From Streptomyces lydicus (GTDB taxonomy: Bacteria; Actinomycetota; Actinomycetes; Streptomycetales; Streptomycetaceae), in NCBI RefSeq assembly GCF_000717345.1, contig NZ_JNZA01000013.1, forward strand, positions 139,013-203,012: a DNA stretch of 64,000 nt. Direction: 5' to 3'. Positions 45,688 through 57,087 of the stretch are shown piece after piece; within the stretch, counting starts at the first letter, position 1, and each line of letters begins with the position of its first letter. The notes below the pieces were generated by a model. It was not told the DNA's origin and searched no databases. It worked only from the letters and a program-made list of their open reading frames with translations. Made by a program: the position numbers and the translations under genes.

Positions 45688-46629
45688 CTACGGTGCGGAC
45701 GCCTCGACCGCCCACTTCCGATGACGGGTGAAGAGCTGTTGAGCGTCTCCGCAGTAGCTCCACGGCACATCCGTGGCGTACGGGCCGATGGCGTCGAACA
45801 CCTCGGCCGCCGCCCGGTGCTGGTTCGCGAAGGACAGCGCGTGCGCCAGGTAATTGGCGTCGTCATGGAAGGCGGCGTGCGGCCTGGAAGGGGCCCGGTA
45901 TCGCCACCAGCTCTCCCATGCCTGGTGGGACGACGGGTTGTCCGTCCACGGATGGACGGTCAGGCCGTACCGGTGGCCTTCCTTCTTCATCCGCTGGCGG
46001 TGCGTCTCGGCGAGCGCGACCAGCGGCAAGGTGTGCAGCGGCATGCCGCGCGGGACATGGGCGCACCGTTCCTGCGACCAGTGGAACATCTCGCCCGCCA
46101 CGCCGTGCCAGTCGGGGAACATGTAGGTGAGCATCTCGTGGTGCGCCTCCCTGTTCCACGGGTCGCGCGACTCGACCTCGTGCCACACCCGCTGCACCGT
46201 CTCCCGCCACTGCCGGTCGCGGTCGGGGGAGTGGTAGCGGAGCAGGGCGAGCATGACGACGTACGGCGTCGGATCGGCCGGCAGGGCCTCACCGGCGGCA
46301 TGGCAGCTCTCCCACGCCTGTTCCATCTCCGTGCCGCTGCCCTGCCCTCGTGGGCCGGCCATCGAGCGCAGGGCCTGGACGGTGGCGAGGAGGGCGAGGG
46401 CGTGCGGAGACCGCGGTTCGGCCTGTGCCCAGGTGTCGGCGAAGGTGAGCCGCGCCCCGGTGCGGGCGAGCACCTGGAGGCGGAAGATGCGGCGGTCCCA
46501 GTCGGCGCCGGTCGCGGCCAGCAGTTCGCGTGCGCCTTCCCATCTGCCCATCGCGGCGTCCTCCAGCACCGCGCGCAACCGGGTGTCGTCCCGTGCCGGG
46601 TGCCGGTCGAATACTGGTCGGCGTCTCAC
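45688..46629 (-). CDS. Helical-repeat protein of unknown function
   Basis: A 313-residue, Trp- and His-rich soluble protein with several helix pairs reminiscent of TPR units (for example GRWEGARELLAATGADWDRR, AEPRSPHALALLATVQALRS and TETHRQRMK-like helices). No catalytic motif is recognised. It starts with GTG 46629, and that codon overlaps the stop of a small upstream frame (GTGA), suggesting coupling. Streptomyces genomes hold related unassigned proteins, but I do not know a function. Confidence 0.7.
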   Translation of the reverse strand: MRRRPVFDRHPARDDTRLRAVLEDAAMGRWEGARELLAATGADWDRRIFRLQVLARTGARLTFADTWAQAEPRSPHALALLATVQALRSMAGPRGQGSGTEMEQAWESCHAAGEALPADPTPYVVMLALLRYHSPDRDRQWRETVQRVWHEVESRDPWNREAHHEMLTYMFPDWHGVAGEMFHWSQERCAHVPRGMPLHTLPLVALAETHRQRMKKEGHRYGLTVHPWTDNPSSHQAWESWWRYRAPSRPHAAFHDDANYLAHALSFANQHRAAAEVFDAIGPYATDVPWSYCGDAQQLFTRHRKWAVEASAP

Positions 46630-46922
46630 GGCTGTCCCGTCACAGTTCTCTCGGACGCGGCGAGCAGTTCCTCACCGTGCGCAAGGGGGGTATCAACAGG
46701 CACTTTCCGGCCTCCGGGTGGCGTCCGCCGCGCGGGCCCGGCAACGACGGGCGGGACGGAGATGTCGCGCGGAGCGGTGGTGCACCGGCCCCGCGCCGCT
46801 GAGGAGACGGCTGCCGGGACTCCGGTGGGGTCCGGGGGCGGTGGTGCCGTCTCGTGCACAGGCGACAGCCCGACTCGTCCTTGAGGGGCAATCACCGGAA
46901 TCTCCTGTACGTGGGGATACAT
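46626..46922 (-). CDS. Possible small protein upstream of and overlapping the helical-repeat gene
   Basis: An open frame of up to 98 codons whose TGA overlaps the GTG start of the next gene by 4 bp, the usual sign of coupled translation. ATG 46922 has no ribosome site, but GTG 46895 (VIAPQGRV) is preceded by AGGAG at good spacing and gives about 89 residues. Composition is Pro/Ala-rich, and GC3 is only moderately high. It may be a real small protein or just a leader; no family recognised. Confidence 0.3.
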   Translation of the reverse strand: MYPHVQEIPVIAPQGRVGLSPVHETAPPPPDPTGVPAAVSSAARGRCTTAPRDISVPPVVAGPARRTPPGGRKVPVDTPLAHGEELLAASERTVTGQP

Positions 46923-47774
46923 GAGGTGCGCAAGTGGACTATCAACTTCGGTCAGGAAGTGCCCACTTGAGAAGAAAGACTATTCACTGACGCACGTCGG
47001 CGCACATTGCTTTGGTGATAAAGCTCATGCGAAATGCCTGCCTGGCAGGCGTGTTGGGGATCCGTGCACTCCCAGGGGGAACCTCGGTTGAGTCCAACCA
47101 GCCCTGGGGCCCGCCGAGTTGACGCCTGTTGGGCGTTGCTCGCGTCGACGAGGGAGGCGCTCGGGGCCACCTGCGCGGGGCCGGGCCGGGCGGCATGCGA
47201 AGAACGGTGGGTCTCCGGCGTAAAGGGAGGAAACCCTCTTACCTCTCGAAGGAGGTGAGGGGGGCGACCTTGTGTCAGAACGCGACGTGCGCGCCGGGAA
47301 GGGCGGCTCCGAAGAGGCCGTGGAAGCCGCGCAGAGTGAGGCCGGCGTCCCTGCCGCAGAGGTGGGTCGATCCGGTCGTGGCGGGGCCGGTAGCGGTACC
47401 GCGGGCGATCCATACGCAGCCGTCGGCGTTCTCGTACGGGACCGTCGGCCCGAGTCCGGGTGGGGCGCGGGCGCGCACGACCCGGGACGCCTCCCGTTTC
47501 GCGGAACCTGGCACGCGGTCGCGGCGGGTGACTTCCCGCCGGTAACCCCTTGGGGCGTCTGGATGCGTGTAGGAGGCGTCGCATAAGCGCTGGTGAGCGC
47601 GGGGGAGTGTGCGCCTGGCGTGGTGCGGTTGTGTAAATGTCTGTGTTTTGTAACACCAAACCGGATTTCTTCCGGCAAGGCATGACGTGGCGTCACTGTG
47701 TGGGGGCCCGGTCAAAACCGGCCGGGCTTCCGGTTTTTCGGCGCCCTTTCGAGGGTGCCGTAGGAGGGGATTCC
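46923..47774. other. Gene-poor 850-bp region with lower GC
   Basis: Base composition is less GC-rich than elsewhere (notably 46,900-47,050) and no frame shows convincing codon bias. Seen: a perfect inverted repeat GCCTGCC-T-GGCAGGC (47036-47050), repeated CACTT/AAGTG motifs at 46930-46970, and the hairpin at 47234-47263. A 104-codon frame from GTG 47272 to 47586 is possible but weak. Nothing else can be assigned. Confidence 0.5.
47234..47263 (+). promoter_or_regulatory. Hairpin masking a strong Shine-Dalgarno sequence
   Basis: CCCTCTTACCTC (47234-47245) pairs with GAGGTGAGGGGG (47252-47263) over 12 bp with two G-U pairs, loop TCGAAG. The right arm carries AAGGAGGTGA (47249-47258), close to the perfect ribosome-binding consensus, so the site is sequestered in the folded RNA. 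Confidence 0.5.
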
Positions 47775-48290
47775 GTGTTCCGTCACGCCTCGCGTATCGC
47801 CGCTGCCGTCCTCGGCTCCGCGGCTCTTGTCGCCACCGCCGCGCTGCCGGCCACCGCTGTCGGCCACCACGGTCCGGCCTCGCACCACCAGGGCCGTTCC
47901 GCGGTGGTACTCGGGCCGATCCAGTACGACAGCCCCGGTTGGGACGACCACTCCAACCGGAGCCTGAACGCCGAGTGGGTCACCGTGAAGAACACCGGCC
48001 GCTGGCCGGTGACCATCAAGGGCTGGACGCTGTCCAACAAGTCCGGCCACACCTACCACTTCGGCAACGTGCGTCTGGCCGGCCACAGCCAGGTCCGCGT
48101 CCACACCGGCATCGGCCGCGACAACCGCTTCGACCTGTTCCAGGACCGCCGCAACTACTTCTGGGACAACTCCGACACCGCCACCCTGCGCAACGACCAC
48201 CGCCGCGTCGTCGACTCCGAGAGCTGGGGCCGCCACGGTCACGGGGGTGGCGGTCACCACGGTCACTGGGGTGGTGGCCACCACCACTGA
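47775..48290 (+). CDS. Exported lamin-tail domain protein with His-rich tail
   Basis: A 171-residue precursor with a Sec signal peptide (RIAAAVLGSAALVATAALPA, cleavage after ATA near 28). The mature part is a lamin-tail (LTD) beta-sandwich: RSLNAEWVTVKNTGRWPVTI, GWTLSNKSGHTYHFGN and TGIGRDNRFDLFQDRRNYFW. The last 20 residues are almost only His, Gly and Trp and could bind metal. The GTG 47775 start has TAGGAGGGG 6-14 bp upstream. LTD proteins occur in many Streptomyces as small secreted proteins of unknown role. A clean terminator follows. Confidence 0.9.
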   Translation: MFRHASRIAAAVLGSAALVATAALPATAVGHHGPASHHQGRSAVVLGPIQYDSPGWDDHSNRSLNAEWVTVKNTGRWPVTIKGWTLSNKSGHTYHFGNVRLAGHSQVRVHTGIGRDNRFDLFQDRRNYFWDNSDTATLRNDHRRVVDSESWGRHGHGGGGHHGHWGGGHHH

Positions 48291-48348
48291 GCTGACTCAT
48301 CCCGTCGGCGGTAGGGCAGCTTGGTCACCTACCTGACCGCCGACCCCG

Positions 48349-48379
48349 GTGCGCCGCAGGCTCCTGCCCTGCGGCGCAC
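48349..48379 (+). terminator. Terminator after the lamin-tail protein gene
   Basis: GTGCGCCGCAGG (48349-48360) and CCTGCGGCGCAC (48368-48379) are perfect 12-bp arms with a 7-nt loop, 58 bp after the stop codon. Confidence 0.82.
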
Positions 48380-48515
48380 TGCTGTGTCCGGGGCCGGATC
48401 GGCGGCGAAACCCGTGGGGGAGTACGGGGGTGTTCTCTGTTTGCCCTCTGCCCTTTGCCCTCTGCCGTCACCGGGTGGCGCGGCGACCTGGGGCGCGCGA
48501 GGCGATACTGAGGCG

Positions 48516-49166
48516 GTGCTGATCGTGGATGCTGTCGTGGAAGCCGTGGCCACCGCTGACTTCTCCCTGTGGCCGGTGGCTCCGCCGCCTCCCGACCGAC
48601 TCCTCGCGCTGTCCCACCGCATGTCCCCGGCAGAAGTCGGTACCGCACTGGCGACGCTGGTCGACTACAACTCCCGGCCGGCCACGGACGAGCGTCCGGT
48701 GGCGGACGCCGGGGAGCAGCTGCGTCGCCTGCTCCAGCAGGAGAAACTCATCGCTCCGGGCGGGCTGCGCCTCCGTGAGACCGATAGCGACGTCACGGTG
48801 AGTCCGGGATGCTGCTGCGGGCTGGAGGACTGGCGCGACTGGCTCGGCCTGCTGGAGGGGGACGTCCCGTGGCTCGGCCACGATCCTTCACCGGCGATCG
48901 AGGTCGGCGAACCGGTGGTGCGCCTGTGGCCGGACGGCGGAAACGAGGAAGGCGCCGCCTCCGGGCCTTGTCTTGAGATCCCTGTGGGTGACCTGGCGCG
49001 GATCCTGCACACGGTGCACGACGAGCTGCAGGGCTTCCTCTCCCTCACCGGGCAGTGGGCGGCCCGCCATGTTCCCTCGCTCGCCGCGGACCTGGTCGCC
49101 AGACTGGGCGAAGACCTGGCCATCGGCGCACCCCTGCCGGGCGGCGGTGACCCGCGCCTCCTGTGA
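48516..49166 (+). CDS. Conserved hypothetical protein with a CCC motif
   Basis: A 216-residue soluble protein that I cannot assign to a function. It contains VSPGCCCGLEDWRDWLGLLE (near 92-111), with three consecutive cysteines next to acidic and Trp residues, then VVRLWPDGGNEE near 133 and a helical C-terminus (RILHTVHDELQGFLSLTGQW). The start is GTG 48516 or GTG 48525 (GAGGCGG upstream); the frame continues upstream without coding character. Similar Streptomyces proteins contain the same CCCGLEDW block, perhaps related to SUKH-like proteins; this is uncertain. Confidence 0.7.
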   Translation: MLIVDAVVEAVATADFSLWPVAPPPPDRLLALSHRMSPAEVGTALATLVDYNSRPATDERPVADAGEQLRRLLQQEKLIAPGGLRLRETDSDVTVSPGCCCGLEDWRDWLGLLEGDVPWLGHDPSPAIEVGEPVVRLWPDGGNEEGAASGPCLEIPVGDLARILHTVHDELQGFLSLTGQWAARHVPSLAADLVARLGEDLAIGAPLPGGGDPRLL

Positions 49167-49243
49167 GCGGTAACAGGAGCCGCAGGTAGGGAAGTTGAGC
49201 CCCTGACGCTGCACCGCGGGCGCCGGTCGGAGCGGCGGTGTGT

Positions 49244-49870
49244 TCAGTCTCCGGTGAGGGAGGCGAAGGCTCCGCACAGGAGTTGGACGCTCCGTTGGAA
49301 CTTCTCGTCCTGGGGGAGCTGGGGCATCTCGGTGAGCAGGAGGGGGAAGCGCTCCCGCAGGTCGGCGTAGACGTCCGCGGTGAGGGCCGGGGTCTGGGGG
49401 CGGCTCTGTTCCTGCAGGACGAAGCCGGTGATGTGGCTGAGGAAGGTGTCTGCCGCGATGCCGCCGTGTGCGACGGGGACGCCGGCCTCGACGAGGGTGC
49501 GGAGGAGGCGCTCCATCAAGGACAGGGCGCCGGGGGCGAGCATGCCGGGGCTGTCGACCATGAGCAGCGCCCCGCCGGGGTGCGCGAGGAGGGTGCGGCG
49601 CAGTGTCGCGGCCTGAACCTCGAGCTTGTGCTGCCAGGTCGCGTCGGGCGGCAGGGCGGCCAGGGCGGCGCTTCCGGCGTCGTAAGCCTGCCGGCAGACG
49701 CGGTCGGCCATCATCGCGAGCAGTTCGTCCTTGCTGCGCACGTGGTAGTAGAGGCTGCCCGCGTGCGCGCCGAGGCGCTCGGCCACCTGGCGCATGGACA
49801 GGGCGTGGTAGCCGACCTCGGCGAAGGTGGCCATGCCGGCGCTGATGATCCGCTCCTTGGTGAGCTTCAT
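49244..49870 (-). CDS. TetR-family transcriptional regulator
   Basis: A 208-residue repressor. The N-terminal HTH (about 5-50) has RIISAGMATFAEVGYHALSM followed by VAERLGAHAGSLYYHVRSKD, the TetR recognition helix with the LYYH motif. The C-terminal ligand-binding domain is helical and resembles the TetR_C tetracycline-repressor-like fold. It diverges from a rhomboid-like membrane gene; two palindromes lie in the 87-bp gap. It probably represses that gene and itself. Ligand unknown. Confidence 0.9.
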   Translation of the reverse strand: MKLTKERIISAGMATFAEVGYHALSMRQVAERLGAHAGSLYYHVRSKDELLAMMADRVCRQAYDAGSAALAALPPDATWQHKLEVQAATLRRTLLAHPGGALLMVDSPGMLAPGALSLMERLLRTLVEAGVPVAHGGIAADTFLSHITGFVLQEQSRPQTPALTADVYADLRERFPLLLTEMPQLPQDEKFQRSVQLLCGAFASLTGD

Positions 49871-49886
49871 GCGCCTATCGTAAGGC

Positions 49887-49937
49887 TTTTCAAACGCTGT
49901 TTGAAAATCGTGCTAGCCTCACGTTCGACTTTCGAAC
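49887..49937. promoter_or_regulatory. Two TetR-type operators in the divergent promoter
   Basis: TTTTCAAAC (49887-49895) and GTTTGAAAA (49899-49907) are perfect 9-bp arms spaced by 3 nt. A second palindrome, GTTCGA-CTT-TCGAAC (49923-49937), has perfect 6-bp arms and the same spacer length. Centres are 33 bp apart, about three helical turns, between the TetR and rhomboid-like genes. Confidence 0.78.
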
Positions 49938-49957
49938 ACTGTTGTAGGGGGCGGAAC

Positions 49958-50641
49958 ATGGGCGGGCTGCTGTTCAACGTGACCACGGCTGCGTTGATGG
50001 TGATGATGATCAACAGTGGGCTGGGTGCGGTCGGACGTGAGTCGCTGCGCGGACGTCCCGTCCCGTGGGTCGCGGTCGGTCTGACCGTGCTGGCGGTGGC
50101 CGGCGTCGTGCTTCAGCTGTGCTGGTCGGGGGCGATGGCCGCACTCGACGAGGATCCCGCCAAGTCCGGCTGGTGGCGGGTGTTCACCTCGGTCTTCATG
50201 CAGAACGGCGGCGTGGCCGGCGCGCTCTGGAACATCGCCACGCTGGCTTTCGTGGGCGCGCTCGCCCAGTGGCTCTGGGGCGGCACGCTGACCGCGCTCC
50301 TCTTTGTCGCGGGCATCCTCCTGCCGGAGCACATCGACGCCCTGCTCGGCCTCGGCGGCGGCCCCAGCACGGACCCGCGCAACTTCGCCGGCAGTTCCGG
50401 TGCCACCTACTTCCTCGGCGCCACCCTGGCCCTGGCGCTGCTCATGCGCACTCGGGAAAGGAAGCAGCAGGCCCTGGCGGTCGGCGTCCCGGTCCTCGGG
50501 CTGCTGATGTGGTTCGCGCAGGACAACGGCCACGGCATGGTCGCCGTGTACGGATTCGCCCTCGGCGCCCTGGCCTGGGTGGCACGCCGCTTCCTGCGGA
50601 ACTCGGACGCCGAACCCTCGACGCGTACCCGCTCCGCGTAG
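49958..50641 (+). CDS. Rhomboid-like intramembrane protein
   Basis: A 227-residue membrane protein with about 6-7 hydrophobic segments. WWRVFTSVFMQNGGVAGALW resembles the rhomboid L1/TM2 region, NFAGSSGATYFLG near 148-160 contains a GxSG-like serine motif (G-S-S-G), and DNGHGMVAVYGFALGAL near 192-208 supplies a possible catalytic His. The usual HxxxN segment is changed to GGVAGALWN, so protease activity is not certain. ATG 49958 follows GGGGGCGGA. Divergent from, and probably repressed by, the TetR regulator. Confidence 0.72.
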   Translation: MGGLLFNVTTAALMVMMINSGLGAVGRESLRGRPVPWVAVGLTVLAVAGVVLQLCWSGAMAALDEDPAKSGWWRVFTSVFMQNGGVAGALWNIATLAFVGALAQWLWGGTLTALLFVAGILLPEHIDALLGLGGGPSTDPRNFAGSSGATYFLGATLALALLMRTRERKQQALAVGVPVLGLLMWFAQDNGHGMVAVYGFALGALAWVARRFLRNSDAEPSTRTRSA

Positions 50642-50734
50642 CGGCCCGGCGGCCGCGCGAACGGTTCTCGTGAACGGTCTCTCGTGTGCGGAGTGCGCCC
50701 GTGCTTCCGGCCCGCGTATCGGAGTTGACCGCGG

Positions 50735-50890
50735 TCACCATGCCTCGTGGTGCAGGTGAACGAGGCCGGTGAGGGAGCCGAGACGGCGGTGCAGGGTGGG
50801 GTCCGGGTGCTGAGTGGCGATCTCCAAGAACCCCTGGACAGGTTCGCTCGTCGTGTGGGTGTGGGTGCCGTGGACGTCGTAGTCGGTCAT
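50735..50890 (-). pseudogene. Possible gene remnant or very small protein
   Basis: A 51-codon frame from ATG 50890 to TGA 50735, ending in LGSLTGLVHLHHEAW, with coding-like composition that continues upstream of the ATG without a good start. There is no ribosome site. It sits in the 429-bp gap (50642-51070) before the amidinotransferase gene and may be the tail of a lost gene. Low confidence. Confidence 0.25.
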
Positions 50891-51070
50891 CGCGGCGACG
50901 ATATGCCGCAGACGCTCGTGGCGGGCGGAGTCGCATCGCGGGGTACGGAGCGGCTTCCGGCCAACATTCTGGCCGGCCTTGCCGGTCGCCGCGGGAGCCA
51001 CGTTCAATCGATCTTGATCGCGGCGGGCCCGTAACCCGGCCGCCGCACACCCCCCACGAGGAGCGATTAC

Positions 51071-52219
51071 GTGAGAGCCGAGATACCGCAGACAGGGACG
51101 CCGCAGGGAAGGAAATCGGACACGGGCCGAGGCGATGAGTTCGTGTCGTCCGGACCGGCGGAGAGCCCGGTGTGCTCCTACACGGAGTGGGACCCGCTGG
51201 AGGAAGTGATCGTCGGCATCGTCGACGGGGCGAGCTTCCCGACGTGGCACGAGGCACTGCCGCCGGTGCTGCCCGCCGACCAGCACGAGACCTTCCGCCG
51301 GAACGCGGGACGCCCGTTCCCGCCCGAGCAGGTCGCCGCCGCGCGAGCGGAGTTGGAGGAGCTGGTGCACATCCTCGAAGGCGAGGGGGTGCGGGTGCGC
51401 CGGCCGGAAGCGATTCCGCAGCGCACGCCGTACACCACGCTGGACTGGACCAGCACCGGTATGTACGCGGCCATGCCCCGGGACGCGATCCTCGTGGTCG
51501 GTGACGACATCATCGAGTGCCCGATGGCCTGGCGCTCCCGCTACTACGAGAACCTCGCCTACCGGCCGCTGCTCAAGGAGTACTTCCGGGGCGGCGCGAA
51601 ATGGACCGCGGCACCCAAGCCGGAGCTGACGGACGCGCAGTTCGACCAGGACTGGACGGACCCGGGCGAGGACGGGCCGCAGCGGCTGGTGGTGACCGAA
51701 TTCGAGCCGACCTTCGACGCGGCCGACTTCACCCGCTGCGGACGCGACATCATCGCCCAGAAGAGCAACGTCACCAACGACTTCGGCATCGAGTGGCTGC
51801 GCCGCCACCTCGGCGACGCGTACCGCATCCATGTCTTCGAGTTCAACGACCCGCATCCGATGCACATCGACGCGACGCTGGTGCCGATGGCCCCGGGCAA
51901 GCTGCTCGTCCACCCCGAGCGGGTGACCGAGGTGCCGGGGCTGTTCAAGGGCTGGGACGTGCAGGCCGCCCCCGCGCCCGTCATCCCGGACGGGCACCCG
52001 CTCTACATGACCAGCAAGTGGATCAACATGAACATCCTGATGCTGGACGAGGAGCGGGTGATCGTCGAGGCGCAGGACGAGCCGATGATCGCCACGATGA
52101 AGAAGTTCGGGTTCACGCCGATCCCCTGCAACTTCCGCAATTTCAACAGCTTCGGCGGCTCGTTCCACTGCGCCACGGTGGATGTGCGGCGCCGGGGGAC
52201 GTTGGAGTCGTACTTCTAG
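51071..52219 (+). CDS. Amidinotransferase (glycine/inosamine amidinotransferase family)
   Basis: A 382-residue enzyme that transfers an amidino group from arginine to an amine acceptor. It matches the AGAT/StrB family: CSYTEWDPLEEVIVGIVDGA near 35-54, the catalytic His265 in PMHIDATLVP and the nucleophile Cys367 in GGSFHCATVDVRRRG. GTG 51071 is preceded by GAGGAG at 8 bp. No aminoglycoside or other obvious biosynthetic genes lie beside it, so the acceptor (glycine, another amino acid or an inosamine) cannot be told. The gene ends at a hairpin before a convergent SDR gene. Confidence 0.9.
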   Translation: MRAEIPQTGTPQGRKSDTGRGDEFVSSGPAESPVCSYTEWDPLEEVIVGIVDGASFPTWHEALPPVLPADQHETFRRNAGRPFPPEQVAAARAELEELVHILEGEGVRVRRPEAIPQRTPYTTLDWTSTGMYAAMPRDAILVVGDDIIECPMAWRSRYYENLAYRPLLKEYFRGGAKWTAAPKPELTDAQFDQDWTDPGEDGPQRLVVTEFEPTFDAADFTRCGRDIIAQKSNVTNDFGIEWLRRHLGDAYRIHVFEFNDPHPMHIDATLVPMAPGKLLVHPERVTEVPGLFKGWDVQAAPAPVIPDGHPLYMTSKWINMNILMLDEERVIVEAQDEPMIATMKKFGFTPIPCNFRNFNSFGGSFHCATVDVRRRGTLESYF

Positions 52220-52243
52220 GTCGCACGTGTCCTTCCCTTCGCG

Positions 52244-52267
52244 TGCCCGGGCCCTCGCTCCCGGGCA
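52244..52267. terminator. Terminator between amidinotransferase and SDR genes
   Basis: TGCCCGGG (52244-52251) and CCCGGGCA (52260-52267) are perfect 8-bp arms with an 8-nt loop between convergent genes. Confidence 0.65.
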
Positions 52268-52274
52268 GGGGGGC

Positions 52275-55709
<3,435 letters not shown>

Positions 55710-55777
55710 CGCCGGGATCCTTCCGCGGCACCGAGGCCCGACGGCCTACGGCCCGCGGAAGGGCCCGCTGATGGTCA

Positions 55778-55815
55778 CTCCGCCCCGGCCGGCACCGCGC
55801 CCGGCCGGGGCGGAG
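55778..55815. terminator. icd terminator
   Basis: CTCCGCCCCGGCCGG (55778-55792) and CCGGCCGGGGCGGAG (55801-55815) are perfect 15-bp arms around an 8-nt loop, 69 bp after the icd stop and facing a convergent gene. Confidence 0.85.
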
Positions 55816-55898
55816 CCATGCGTGCGTCCGCACGCGGCATGCACCGATCCGCCTCAGGCCCCTCGGGTGCTTCTGGTACTTCAGTTGCTTCAGGTGCC

Positions 55899-57077
55899 TC
55901 AGGCGGTCCGGTCCGCGAAGGCGCCGTCGGCGCTGAAGGCCAGCCGGGCGAAGCGTTCGCCGATCCGGCGGTGGGTGGCGGCGTCCGGGTGGAGCGCGTC
56001 GGGCAGCGGCAGTTCGACGGCGTCCTCCTCTCCGTAGAGGACGCGCCCGTCGAGGTAGTACAGGTGCGGATCCGCGGCCGCCCGCTGCGCCACGATCCGT
56101 GCCAGCTCGTCGCGGATGACGCCCAGGGTCAGCTTCCCGCTCGCACGTTCCGCCGGATCGCCCATGGCCCGGAACCGCAGCCGGCCCTCGCCGAGGGTGC
56201 TGAAGTCCGGTGCGCTGGGGCCCGGCGTGTCCTCGTGTATGGGGCACAGCAGGGGCGAGACGACCAGCAGCGGGGTGCTGGGGTGGCCCTCGCGGAGGGT
56301 GTCGAGGAAGCCGTGCACCGCCGGGGTGAAGGCGCGCAGCCGCATCAGGTCGGCGTTCACCAGATTGATGCCGATCTTGACGCTGACCAGGTCGGCGGGG
56401 GTGTCCCGGAGCGCGCGGGCGGTGAACGGGTCGAGCAGGGCACTGCCGCCGAGGCCCAGGTTGATCAGCTCCACGCCGCCGAGGGAGGCGGCGAGCGCGG
56501 GCCAGGTGGTGGTGGGGCTGGCGGCGTCGGAGCCATGGCTGATCGAACTGCCGTGGTGCAGCCACACCTTGCGTCCCCGGTCCCGAGCGGGCTCGACGGG
56601 GGCGTCGGTGCGCAGGACACCGAGTTCGGTGGTCTCGTTGTGCGGCAGCCAGATCTCGACGTCCTTGTCGCCGTCGGGCAGGCCGCTGAAACGGACGGTG
56701 CCGGCGGGGCCCGCCTCGTGCGTGAAGGTCCCGGCGGTCATGTCGATGGTCAGGGTGTTGCCGCCCGCCACACCGGCCTGGCCGGCCAGGCGGCCGTCGA
56801 CGAGCAGGTCGTACACGCCGTCCGGGCGGGGCGGCGCGCCCACGTAGTGCCGCTTGGTGGGGAGGGCGTCCAGTTCGACGGTGGTGGCCCGGGTGCGGAA
56901 GACCAGCCGGACGCCGGAGGGCTGGGCCTCGGCCATGGCCAGTTGGCCGTCGGCGCACTGGGCGCGGGCCCGGGCGGGCAGCCGGTGCGGCAGCACGCCG
57001 TACTCGGTGCGCTCCACCTCCAGGGCGCCGCGCAGGAGTTCCGCGGTGACGGGCGTGGTGGTCCAGTTCTCGTTCAT
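55899..57077 (-). CDS. SGNH/GDSL hydrolase
   Basis: A 392-residue esterase-like protein with an N-terminal beta domain (about 1-165, with RLVFRTRATTVELDAL and VYDLLVDGRLAGQ) and an SGNH hydrolase domain (about 168-390). Block I reads LHHGSSISHGSDA, with Ser in place of the usual GDS. INLGLGGSALLDPFTARAL is block II, VSVKIGINLVNADLM block III, and LPDALHPDAATHRRIGERFA holds the catalytic Asp-His. No signal peptide is present, so it acts in the cytosol. It lies 10 bp after a TetR gene on the same strand, probably as one operon. Confidence 0.88.
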   Translation of the reverse strand: MNENWTTTPVTAELLRGALEVERTEYGVLPHRLPARARAQCADGQLAMAEAQPSGVRLVFRTRATTVELDALPTKRHYVGAPPRPDGVYDLLVDGRLAGQAGVAGGNTLTIDMTAGTFTHEAGPAGTVRFSGLPDGDKDVEIWLPHNETTELGVLRTDAPVEPARDRGRKVWLHHGSSISHGSDAASPTTTWPALAASLGGVELINLGLGGSALLDPFTARALRDTPADLVSVKIGINLVNADLMRLRAFTPAVHGFLDTLREGHPSTPLLVVSPLLCPIHEDTPGPSAPDFSTLGEGRLRFRAMGDPAERASGKLTLGVIRDELARIVAQRAAADPHLYYLDGRVLYGEEDAVELPLPDALHPDAATHRRIGERFARLAFSADGAFADRTA

Positions 57078-57087
57078 GTCCCGTGCC

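Noticed and set aside
47025..47696. Two minus-strand frames of more than 220 codons in the gene-poor region
   Set aside because: Arg/Pro/Thr-rich products without ribosome sites or family motifs, and overlapping each other.
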